Assembly (NCBI GenBank): GCA_945861465.1
Contig: CAMAVB010000021.1
Coordinates: 1 to 51,150 of the forward strand
From: Candidatus Kuenenia stuttgartensis
Lineage (GTDB): Bacteria; Planctomycetota; Planctomycetia; Planctomycetales; Planctomycetaceae
Direction of reading: 5' to 3'
DNA: 51,150 bases
Made by a program: the position numbers and the translations under genes. The notes under the pieces are model-generated. The model saw nothing but the letters and a program-made list of their open reading frames with translations, had not been told where the DNA came from and made no database searches. Shown in pieces: positions 44,264 through 51,150 of the stretch; the first letter of the stretch is position 1, and every line of letters starts with the position of its first letter.

Positions 44264-45376
44264 TCAGACCACTTCGGAACGCAGGAATTCAGCCGTTCGC
44301 CTGCGGGCCAGTACAATCAGAGCGACCGTAGCCAGAGCGAAGATCAGATTCGCAGACAAATGAATTGCCAGACTTACCCCGTGTGGTCTGTACAGGAATC
44401 CAGCAAGAGAGTACGCCAGCGCCGCGCCTGCCGCGAGCGAAAGTCGGTGCATTTCATTCCACTCTCTTTGTGCGGACTCGCGAAGTACAAACCCGACCAT
44501 TCCAATCATCAGCGATACCTCGAAGCCAGTACAAATCAGCCTGCCCGCAATCGACCAGTGGATCAGCCACAGAAATGCGAAAAGCAATTTGTAGAGGCAA
44601 ACAGCGAGGAAACTCACAACTCCGCAGAGAACCGGCGAAAGAGGTTTCCTGTACGCCGGACAGACGTTAAGAGTCGGAGTTCGAAATGCGGCAACGATCG
44701 TCGCAATCATCACTATGGTCGCAGTGGCCGATTGAAGCCAGGAGATGACGAGGACGTGATCGAGATCGATCTCACGTTTCAACTCGAGTGCAATGATCGC
44801 TGTGAAAGAAATTGTGACAAAGGCATCCAGAGTACACAATTCTCGCTTGCTGAACCATGGACCTCGACGTGCAGGGAACAGAGCTTCCGCCAGCGCAATG
44901 GACACCGAAAACTCGAACATCTGTGTCACGATTGAGGGAAGGATGCTCCACAATGAAAGGCCACGATAGCTTGATCGCAGTACCACGGCCAGCAGAGACT
45001 GAACACCAGCCCCACTTTCTTCACGGCTGAACCACGATTGAGACAGAACAGCAGTGTCGAGAATCGCAAAGGCCAGAACCAGCAACAGAATGCAGTACCA
45101 GCCGCGATCCGTCCGCCTCGCTGTTTCTCGGATGAGTACGGCCCAACCAAAATGGACCGGGACCGAAGCGATCAACAGACCCAGCAGAGTGATAGTCACA
45201 TCTCCAGCCCAAAAGCCGCTGAAAAGCATGCCCGTCAAGTCGATTGATGAGCCACCTGTGAGAATAATTCCGACGACAGCAATCACGATCGCCGGAAAGA
45301 TACGTTTCAGAAAATTCCGGATCTTTTCTTCCACAATATTTGACTCGCACAATTGGAGGGAATGAAAAGGGGACAT
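44264..45376 (-). CDS. Polytopic membrane hypothetical protein
   Basis: A 370-residue protein with about nine or ten hydrophobic segments spread along its length, such as FPAIVIAVVGIILTGG, VTITLLGLLIASVPVHFGW, LSPVLCGVVSFLAVCLY and LIFALATVALIVLA. No conserved catalytic motif is seen, and it is not a clear match to a named transporter family. The start is uncertain: ATG 45376 lies within a repeat hairpin and has no good ribosome-binding site. A downstream GTG before VEEKIRNFLKR is an alternative. Confidence 0.65.
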   Translation of the reverse strand: MSPFHSLQLCESNIVEEKIRNFLKRIFPAIVIAVVGIILTGGSSIDLTGMLFSGFWAGDVTITLLGLLIASVPVHFGWAVLIRETARRTDRGWYCILLLVLAFAILDTAVLSQSWFSREESGAGVQSLLAVVLRSSYRGLSLWSILPSIVTQMFEFSVSIALAEALFPARRGPWFSKRELCTLDAFVTISFTAIIALELKREIDLDHVLVISWLQSATATIVMIATIVAAFRTPTLNVCPAYRKPLSPVLCGVVSFLAVCLYKLLFAFLWLIHWSIAGRLICTGFEVSLMIGMVGFVLRESAQREWNEMHRLSLAAGAALAYSLAGFLYRPHGVSLAIHLSANLIFALATVALIVLARRRTAEFLRSEVV

Positions 45377-45410
45377 TCTACTTATCAAGTAAAGCACAAT
45401 GTCCCCTTTC
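45364..45410. repeat. AAAGGGGACATT-type hairpin
   Basis: GAAAAGGGGACATT and AATGTCCCCTTTC form an inverted pair around a 20-base loop. GTGTCTGGCAC-type strings (45440-45478, again near 46577) follow. It overlaps the proposed start of the membrane hypothetical gene. Confidence 0.5.
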
Positions 45411-45535
45411 AATGTCCCCCCGCCTGAAAAGGCACCCCAGTGTCTGGCACTTAACAAGATAACACGTGTCTGGCACCGTAGACTGTCAGGCACCTCAATC
45501 AGCTGTTGACCAATCTTAAGACCGTCGCATATCAG

Positions 45536-46276
45536 TTAGGTGCCGCACTTGAGGTCCGAGACGCGTTGACGCCACTCGCGGAGGCCCGTCATGAGGACTG
45601 GCCAGTCGCATTCGAGGTCCATCCAACTTGTGTTCATTGCGTATTCGAAAAACTGAAGTGTCGAACGAATTTGTGCGGGGGTGAAAAGGCTGACTTGACG
45701 GTTATCATTGTACGTGCAGATGCGATTTCTAAGAAAATCGTGAAGGAATCCGTGCTTCGAGTCATTCAAAGCCATCCGAACGAATTCGGGGAAAAAGTAC
45801 TGGAATCCCTCTGGGGTCATAAAAGCCAGGGGATTCCAACACGGATTCAAAACCACTTGAATTTCAAAGGACCCGCGTTCCTGCGAACGTAGCGTCGCAT
45901 CATGTTCGAAACACTCATCACAGTGATTCCAGTTCGTGAAGTGTTCGGGGCGTGGGACATTGGCAAAGGAGACATCGACCAACTTGAGCACTGCATCGTC
46001 ATTCCTTGCTGCGCTGCATCTCCACGGAGACCAGTTGCGGTCGCGTTCATCGGATATTGCCGGCGGCCGAACACGATCTCTGAATCGCAGGTCGGATACT
46101 CCGCTGAGGACGAAGTTGTGTTGTGCCCGACGCAGCGACAACTGAATTGGCCCGAATAAGGTTGGGTCCGCTGCTTGCGCAGGATCATCTCCCCAGAAAC
46201 AAATCGGACAAACCAACCACGCATCAGGTTCGAGTAGAGTCTTGTAGCCGCAACAGGCGCACGTATGCATGGTCAA
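45536..46276 (-). CDS. CPCC-type cysteine-rich protein fused to a DUF6714-like domain
   Basis: A 246-residue cytoplasmic protein. The first 80 residues fit the CPCC cysteine-rich family: HTCACCGYKTL, then VCPICFWGDDP, then LSLRRAQHNF and RPPAISDERDRNW, probably binding zinc. Here the usual CPCC is CACC. The second part (about 95-240) has HCDECFEHDATL and NPCWNPLAFMTPEGFQYFFPEF, resembling the DUF6714 family. Function is unknown; such small cysteine-rich proteins can occur as cargo of mobile loci or near toxin genes. Stop codon and start region lie inside a 10-bp inverted pair (GTTAGGTGCC at 45535, GGCACCTAAC at 46279). Confidence 0.75.
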   Translation of the reverse strand: MTMHTCACCGYKTLLEPDAWLVCPICFWGDDPAQAADPTLFGPIQLSLRRAQHNFVLSGVSDLRFRDRVRPPAISDERDRNWSPWRCSAARNDDAVLKLVDVSFANVPRPEHFTNWNHCDECFEHDATLRSQERGSFEIQVVLNPCWNPLAFMTPEGFQYFFPEFVRMALNDSKHGFLHDFLRNRICTYNDNRQVSLFTPAQIRSTLQFFEYAMNTSWMDLECDWPVLMTGLREWRQRVSDLKCGT

Positions 46277-46397
46277 ATGGCACCTAACGAAACGGATTGC
46301 GATCTATGCGGGTGACGAATAGCCGGACGCACAGATCGTGCTTTGAACTTTTCCGCCTCGTGGATTGGTGGCAAGTTTGCGTAATCAATCGAGGCAC

Positions 46398-46503
46398 TTA
46401 GGACCGCTCAAGAAATAACTGTCTCTTTTTATACCCCTCACCCTGCCCTCTCCCCTTCCAGGGGAGAGGAGAATGCGGTCAATTATTTCTCGAACGGTCC
46501 TTA
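46398..46503. mobile_element. Repeat family A, copy 2: about 100-bp MITE-like element
   Basis: An uninterrupted copy (46401-46500, 100 bp) with the same terminal inverted repeats as at 6476-6576, flanked by TTA on both sides. It contains GGTGAGGGG (reverse complement) once, the site into which repeat B has inserted in copy 3. Confidence 0.8.
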
Positions 46504-46634
46504 GCGGGACAATTGAGTCTACAGGGTGTCGAGTCAAATGTCACCTCGATTTTCGCAGCGGCAGGGCTCAACCGTGTCTGGCACCGGCGACCGGCATTTG
46601 GAGCCACGGGCACAAATTGTTAATGCGATCGTGT

Positions 46635-47621
46635 TTATCGGCTTCGCCAAAGCTGTTCCATCGGGATATTCAACGACTGAATTCTCGGGGTGATGTCCTC
46701 TCGAAAGCGTTTGGCATCGAGCGGATAGCCTTGCGTCGGTTTAAGACCAGGGATGTGCGTCGCCCAAAAGTGATTGAACTGGTGCATGAGCACTTCGCGC
46801 GTGTACTTGGCGACCATCGACGCGAGGGCCACCGGCAGGAATTCTTCGGCCTTCGTGCGAAAGCAGAAATCCATTGAGCCCATGCGGTATCGGGATTTTT
46901 CACGCGATTCTTCCAGACGGAACACAAACTGATCGTCAAAGTGCTGCGAGATCAATTCGTCGTAACGGTTTCTGCCCCCATGCTTATCACAGACCACGAG
47001 CGTCGCCTTTTCACTTAACTCGGCATCTGCAGCACACGCATCCGCAAGATCTCGCACTAATTGCAATGTGGCATTCGACAGAACCACGCCTTTGGAATCC
47101 GTCTGCGCCACCAACTGGTTGAATTCTTCCGGGAACATGACCCTCGCGCGGATGCCGAGCAATCGAATCCCGCGTTTCGCCAGTTCGGCGTTCAACGTTG
47201 CCACCCATTCGCTGATGTGATCTTCGCTGGAATCAACCGGCAGCGTCAGACCGGGCGTGGTGTTCCATGGCTCGGCCTGATACGCATGGGAAAACGGTGC
47301 AACCTGAGTCGGCATACTGATGGCACGACACACCTGATCAATGGACGCCGTGTCAACGTTGATCAGAGTCAGAAAAGCCAGAACCGCGACTTCCAGTGAT
47401 TCCAGACCTTCGCCGGACGAAAAAACTTTCTTGGAATCCGCCACAAATAATCGTTGATCGCCGCGTTCCGGTGCACTTGTGAGTACGGATTTCAGTTCTT
47501 CCCAAAGGTCCAGCGGTTCGACGCCGTCGGGCAGATGCCATGCGGTCGCGGCGACGGTGAGTGGTCCCAGATTCGGCCCATATCCAGCCTCATCCGTGCC
47601 AATCAGAATTCTGCCGGTCAT
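46635..47621 (-). CDS. RNase HII-like protein
   Basis: A 328-residue protein of the type II RNase H family, longer than classical RNase HII (about 200 residues). The N-terminus GTDEAGYGPNLGPL gives the Asp-Glu pair (D10/E11), VVCDKHGG provides a third acidic residue, and VALASMVAKYTRE with PTQGYPLD is characteristic of the C-terminal part. The enzyme would nick RNA-DNA hybrids. The enlarged middle region and spacing are unlike E. coli RnhB, so it is best called RNase HII-like. It is divergent from the Gfo/Idh/MocA gene. Confidence 0.8.
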   Translation of the reverse strand: MTGRILIGTDEAGYGPNLGPLTVAATAWHLPDGVEPLDLWEELKSVLTSAPERGDQRLFVADSKKVFSSGEGLESLEVAVLAFLTLINVDTASIDQVCRAISMPTQVAPFSHAYQAEPWNTTPGLTLPVDSSEDHISEWVATLNAELAKRGIRLLGIRARVMFPEEFNQLVAQTDSKGVVLSNATLQLVRDLADACAADAELSEKATLVVCDKHGGRNRYDELISQHFDDQFVFRLEESREKSRYRMGSMDFCFRTKAEEFLPVALASMVAKYTREVLMHQFNHFWATHIPGLKPTQGYPLDAKRFREDITPRIQSLNIPMEQLWRSR

Positions 47622-47694
47622 CGCAAGCCTCGCTCTATCTGATTGCCTAGCGTCTAGAAGCTAGCGACTAGACTCTAGAAGCTAACCGGTCTGG

Positions 47695-47726
47695 TGTGCC
47701 TGCGCTGCCGCTTGTCACACCCTACA
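47695..47726. repeat. Repeat family K, copy 4, and TCTAGAAGCTA direct repeats
   Basis: The GTGTGCCTGCGCTGCCGCTTGT...CACCCTAC-type sequence is a diverged K unit. Just before it (47650-47685) TCTAGAAGCTA occurs twice. This is in the divergent gap between the RNase HII-like and oxidoreductase genes. Confidence 0.4.
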
Positions 47727-47898
47727 AAACAAATTTGCGAATTGGCCAGCCAGGATGAAAATGCCGTCTTCACTTGCATCCGCAGCGGAAATCGAGTTCC
47801 ATGCGGATTCATGTATTCATGATTGTAACAATGGACTTCAGTTTTTGACACTTGGAGTCGCCCTACTTCGTATTCCCATCGTGTTAAGAGGTTCCGCC

Positions 47899-49410
47899 AT
47901 GAGTCAGTTGAATCGCCGCCGATTTTTGAAGTCATCCGCTGCCGCCACGTCCGCTTTTCTGTTTGCTCCGGCAATCGGTCGCGCGGGAATGTCGCAAAAT
48001 GAAAAACTGGGAGTGGCTGTCATTGGTGTGAATAGTCGGGGTGGTTCTCATATCGATGAATATCTGCGGGACGAACGCACGGAAATTCGCATCATTGTCG
48101 ATGCGGACGAAGCGGTCGCCAATCAGCGGTGTGATGAAATCGAGAAAAAACAGGGGACCCGCCCGAAGCCCGTCATTGATATGCGTCGGGCATTCGACGA
48201 CAAATCCATCGACTTCATCAGTACTGCCACGCCCAATCACTGGCACGCACTCACCGGCGTCTGGGCGATGCAGGCAGGCAAGGATGCCTACATCGAAAAA
48301 CCAGTATGCCACAACGTGCATGAAGGGTCGGCTTTGATCGCAGCCGCCCGCAAATACGGTCGCATGTGCCAGGTTGGAACGCAGTGCCGTTCCAGTCAAG
48401 CGATCATTGAAGCATTTGCCTTTATGCGGGAAGGCGGTATTGGTGAAGTCAATTTCGCGCGCGGCCTGTGCTATAAACGTCGCAAGAACATCGGAGCAAA
48501 AGGCGATTACACGATCCCGGCGAATGTAAACTTTGACCTGTGGAGCGGTCCGGCGTCGCTGACCGACCCGAAATGCACGCGGCAGAAATTTCACTACGAC
48601 TGGCACTGGCAGCGGCATTACGGCAATGGTGACCTGGGCAATCAGGGGCCGCATCAGACCGATGTTGCACGCTGGGGTCTGGGGATCGACACGCATCCAT
48701 CCACGATCTTCACATACGGTGGACGCCTCGGTTATCAAGCGGAACAAAAAAATCCCGACTATGTGGATGCTGGCGATACGGGCAATACGGAAGTTTCCAT
48801 CTACGATTACGGCACGAAGTGCATCGTGTTCGAAACGCGCGGCCTGAGTGTCGATGACAGCGATGATGAGGAGTTAAACACATTATTCCGCAGCACCAAG
48901 GACAACAAGATCGGCGTTGTGTTTTACGGATCGGAAGGCTATCTGGTCCAGGATCAATATGACCATTGTTCTGTATTCGACAAGGACAAGAATCTGATCC
49001 GCGAATTCAAGGGTGGCGGTGAACACTTCAAAAATTTCATCTCAGCCGTGCAGTCTCGCAAAGTGGAAGAACTGAACGCGGATGTCCGAGAAGGCCATTT
49101 GTCAGCCGCGATCAGCCATCTTGGCAATATCTCGTACTACATGGGTGAAGAGAACCGCCTGCCGGTGACTGAGATTTCTTCGCATCTCAGCGGCATCAAG
49201 AGTCTGGACGACAATCAGGCGACACTGAACCGAACCGTCAAACATCTGGAAAAGAACGGCGTCGATCTGGACAAGTACCGGATGTCACTCGGAGCGTTTC
49301 TGGAATTCGACACCGAAAAAGAAATATTCACCAACAACGATGCGGCAAATGCATTGCTAACTCGCGAATACCGCGAACCGTACGTCTGCCCCACGGCCGA
49401 TAAAGTCTGA
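47899..49410 (+). CDS. Tat-exported Gfo/Idh/MocA family oxidoreductase (second copy)
   Basis: A 503-residue paralogue of the gene at 2.4-3.8 kb. It has a twin-arginine signal (NRRRFLKSSAAATSAFLFAP), a Rossmann start (LGVAVIGVNSRGG) and the EKPVCH motif. Probably acts on sugars or polyols outside the cytoplasm; substrate unknown. The ATG at 47899 has AGAGG seven bases upstream; a longer frame to 47755 lacks a Tat-compatible N-terminus. A run of repeats follows the stop. Confidence 0.92.
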   Translation: MSQLNRRRFLKSSAAATSAFLFAPAIGRAGMSQNEKLGVAVIGVNSRGGSHIDEYLRDERTEIRIIVDADEAVANQRCDEIEKKQGTRPKPVIDMRRAFDDKSIDFISTATPNHWHALTGVWAMQAGKDAYIEKPVCHNVHEGSALIAAARKYGRMCQVGTQCRSSQAIIEAFAFMREGGIGEVNFARGLCYKRRKNIGAKGDYTIPANVNFDLWSGPASLTDPKCTRQKFHYDWHWQRHYGNGDLGNQGPHQTDVARWGLGIDTHPSTIFTYGGRLGYQAEQKNPDYVDAGDTGNTEVSIYDYGTKCIVFETRGLSVDDSDDEELNTLFRSTKDNKIGVVFYGSEGYLVQDQYDHCSVFDKDKNLIREFKGGGEHFKNFISAVQSRKVEELNADVREGHLSAAISHLGNISYYMGEENRLPVTEISSHLSGIKSLDDNQATLNRTVKHLEKNGVDLDKYRMSLGAFLEFDTEKEIFTNNDAANALLTREYREPYVCPTADKV

Positions 49411-49651
49411 AACGTTGCGCGAGACCAGATCGCCGCACTACGCAGAGCGGTGCGGCGCAACGAGACTGCGCAAATCTGGTGAAGCTGCTGAACATGGCAA
49501 CTCAAGAGAGGCCGGTCTCATTGCACTGTAGTGAGATCAGCCTCTGCGTGTTTGGCACGATTTAACCTGCAGTGCGCTCAGAGTAGGCAGGACCCAGGAC
49601 GCCGCGTGTGCCGGAACAGCGCAAACCCGGGTTTTCCGTTGAGTCACCTTA

Positions 49652-49892
49652 GGACCGTTCGAGAAATAATTGACCGCATCCTCCTCTCCCCTACGAAGGG
49701 GTGAGGGGCAACGCCGTTAAGAATTTGATAGCGTCCGATCCAGCGAATAACCCCCTCATCCGGCCTTCGGCCACCTTCTCCCCCTTACCAGGGGGAGAAG
49801 GGACTTCGAGAAACCCTGTGAAGACACAACGATAAATCCTTAACGGCGTTGGGTGAGGGGTGTAAAAGAGACAGTTATTTCTCGAGCGGTCC
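49652..49892. mobile_element. Repeat family A, copy 3, interrupted by repeat B
   Basis: Both ends of family A are present (left GGACCGTTCGAGAAATAA, right TTATTTCTCGAGCGGTCC), inverted relative to copies 1 and 2. The interior is split by a 143-bp repeat B. Joining the outer parts across the insert restores an A-like element, apart from about nine bases missing near the junction. Left flank is TTA, right flank GTA. Confidence 0.8.
49700..49860. mobile_element. Repeat family B, copy 2, inserted into repeat A with a 9-bp target duplication
   Basis: The 143-bp element (49709-49851) begins CAACGCCGTTAAG and ends with the exact complement CTTAACGGCGTTG. It is flanked by a perfect direct repeat GGTGAGGGG (49700-49708 and 49852-49860), a sequence present once in the intact A elements. 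This is the clearest sign of transposition in the window. Confidence 0.85.
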
Positions 49893-50005
49893 GTATCGGC
49901 AGGACCTGGATTCGACCGACGACCGCCGCTCCGGATTTTGCCGGGTTTGCTTGGTTCGGCCTACCAGGTAACTGCTCAATGTCGGTTCGCCCACCGCAGT
50001 CGGCA

Positions 50006-50542
50006 CTACATAGCGGATGTCGAGGCGGCTTCGTTGAGTTCGTCGGCGACAGAGTCTTCTGTAATCGTGCGATCACGCAGCATCGCGATGCGACCTGTGC
50101 GAACCATTTCCAGAATTCCGAATTCCCGCATGCGTTCGATGAACGCTTCGATTTTGTTCTCGCGACCGGAGATTTCGATCATCACGTGTGACGCACCGAC
50201 ATCGACAATGCGGCCACGGAAGATATCGACCAGTTCGCGAATTTCGCCTCGGCGACCGTTTTCCGTGCTGACCTTGATGAGCATCAGGTCGCGTTCAACA
50301 AAATCGTTACCGGAAAAATCCTGAACCTTGACGACCGTGACAATCTTGCTCAGCTGTTTACGGACCTGATCCAGAGTTTTCTCGTCACCGTTGACAACAA
50401 ACGTGATCCGGGAAAAATCCGGATTCTCGGTCGCACCGACTGCAAGGCTGTCAATGTTGTAAGCGCGAGAGGCCAACATACCGGAAATGTGAGCCAGCAC
50501 GCCGGGTTGATTTACGACCAGAGCAGACAAAACGTGTTTCAT
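50006..50542 (-). CDS. ilvN: Acetolactate synthase small subunit
   Basis: A 178-residue regulatory subunit of acetohydroxyacid synthase in branched-chain amino acid synthesis. The N-terminal ACT domain (HVLSALVVNQPGVLAHISGM, RAYNIDSL) is the valine-binding regulatory module, and the C-terminal IlvH domain follows with RDLMLIKV and GASHVMIEISG. The ATG at 50542 gives the usual family N-terminus. The catalytic subunit is not in the window, so the partner gene may lie elsewhere. Repeat C copy 2 lies directly upstream. Confidence 0.93.
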   Translation of the reverse strand: MKHVLSALVVNQPGVLAHISGMLASRAYNIDSLAVGATENPDFSRITFVVNGDEKTLDQVRKQLSKIVTVVKVQDFSGNDFVERDLMLIKVSTENGRRGEIRELVDIFRGRIVDVGASHVMIEISGRENKIEAFIERMREFGILEMVRTGRIAMLRDRTITEDSVADELNEAASTSAM

Positions 50543-50583
50543 AACCAAAGTCTTTCGAAGCAGCCGCCGACCGAACATGAAAA

Positions 50584-50700
50584 TCTTACGCTGTTTTATA
50601 CGCGCTCCGTGCGCACATCATTGTTGCTCGTGTCTCCGAAGCGAGTCTTCCCGCCGCGGAGTGACGGGCAACAATGGGTTGCGGGCGAAGCCCGCGTTAG
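50584..50700. repeat. Repeat family C, copy 2
   Basis: The same repeat as at 19585-19702, with few differences and the same orientation, ending 42 bases before the ilvN start. On the minus strand the end facing ilvN carries TATAAAACAG. Confidence 0.65.
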
Positions 50701-50832
50701 GATGACTGAATCAGATTGAGAATGAGTGATGGGCCTGTGCAAAGCGCTCGTGGAAACATCTCTGGTTCACTCACGGGTTCATTCGACACGCTGGCGGTTC
50801 CGCAGTGTATGCCGTCCGCGAAGAAGCGGCAA

Positions 50833-51150
50833 CTACTGATTGTGTTTGCCAGCGAAATCGCCCGGAATCATCACTGATGCGAAGTAGCGATTATCCCGAA
50901 TCCAGTCTTCGCGAGTGTAGGAAATGACCGAAGTGTCGGTTTCGCGAACTTCCACGTGAGACAGTCGGAATCCCATTTCGGTGATTTCAGTAAACAGCAT
51001 CCATGCGAGATTCTCGACGCTCGTCGGACCATTGAACAGCTTCATCTTGAAGTTTTCCCCCGTCCGCCGACAGTGATCCTGCAACGATTCATACAGCGGG
51101 TCGTTACGATTGATGAGCATGCCATGGTCGTAATACTCCTTCAGCCACGG
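50833..51150 (-). CDS. QueD/6-pyruvoyl-tetrahydropterin synthase-like protein (5' end outside the window)
   Basis: The C-terminal 105 codons of a small protein whose frame continues past 51150 without a stop. The visible part, YYDHGMLINRNDPL followed by PTSVENLAWMLF and LSHVEVRETDTSVISY, fits the C-terminal half of QueD-type 6-carboxy-tetrahydropterin synthase: zinc-side histidine, PT-EN helix and the ET strand. The enzyme would act in queuosine or pterin synthesis. The N-terminal zinc ligands lie outside, so the assignment is incomplete. Confidence 0.75.
   Translation of the reverse strand, partial: PWLKEYYDHGMLINRNDPLYESLQDHCRRTGENFKMKLFNGPTSVENLAWMLFTEITEMGFRLSHVEVRETDTSVISYTREDWIRDNRYFASVMIPGDFAGKHNQ

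Overview
The window looks like a chromosomal segment of a planctomycete (Planctomycetota, probably the Planctomycetaceae/Pirellulales side). This is inferred from gene content typical of that phylum: Tat-exported Gfo/Idh/MocA oxidoreductases, a formylglycine-type sulfatase, a Ser/Thr kinase fused to receivers, secreted PPC-type and DUF1573-type proteins, Uma2 nucleases and SNF2 helicases. Intergenic DNA is unusually rich in short palindromic repeats. No phage, CRISPR array, rRNA or tRNA gene was found.

Layout. 0-4 kb: a hairpin cluster, a Ser/Thr kinase with two receiver domains, and a Tat Gfo/Idh/MocA protein immediately upstream of it. 4-6 kb: a FAD oxidoreductase fused to a YtqB/MnmM-like methyltransferase, a likely two-step tRNA wobble-uridine enzyme that would be an alternative to MnmC. 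6-12.5 kb: secreted M16 peptidase, sulfatase, membrane hypothetical. 12.8-20.9 kb: SNF2 helicase, Uma2 nuclease, large secreted protein, small secreted esterase, with several repeats between them. 21.5-26 kb: a NatAB-like ABC exporter pair and an asparagine synthetase. 26.3-30.9 kb: MobB, a small exported ORF, a phosphoesterase coupled to a secreted protein, and TruD. 31-36 kb: membrane protein, transaldolase, zinc-ribbon AIM24 protein, glutamyl-tRNA synthetase. 36.6-40 kb: secreted hydrolase and a histidine kinase with a CxxCH haem motif in its sensor. 40-43.8 kb: a same-strand run of an outer-membrane barrel, a short GlmU and a DUF1573 protein. 44-47.6 kb: membrane hypothetical, CPCC-type cysteine-rich protein, RNase HII-like protein. 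47.9-51 kb: second Tat Gfo/Idh/MocA protein, acetolactate synthase small subunit, and the end of a QueD-like gene.

How genes work together. Three translation genes (the MnmL-MnmM-like fusion, TruD, GltX) act on tRNA, but they are scattered and not one operon. The sulfatase, oxidoreductases, esterases and M16 peptidase fit a lifestyle of degrading polymers outside the cytoplasm. The two signalling proteins (kinase-receiver fusion and haem-type histidine kinase) have no obvious partner genes nearby.

The strongest structural signal is the repeat DNA. At least two families behave like non-autonomous mobile elements with terminal inverted repeats and target duplications. At 49.65-49.89 kb one element (143 bp, 9-bp duplication) has inserted into another (about 100 bp, TNA-type 3-bp flanks). 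Several repeats lie flush against genes, so that the repeat itself supplies the stop codon.
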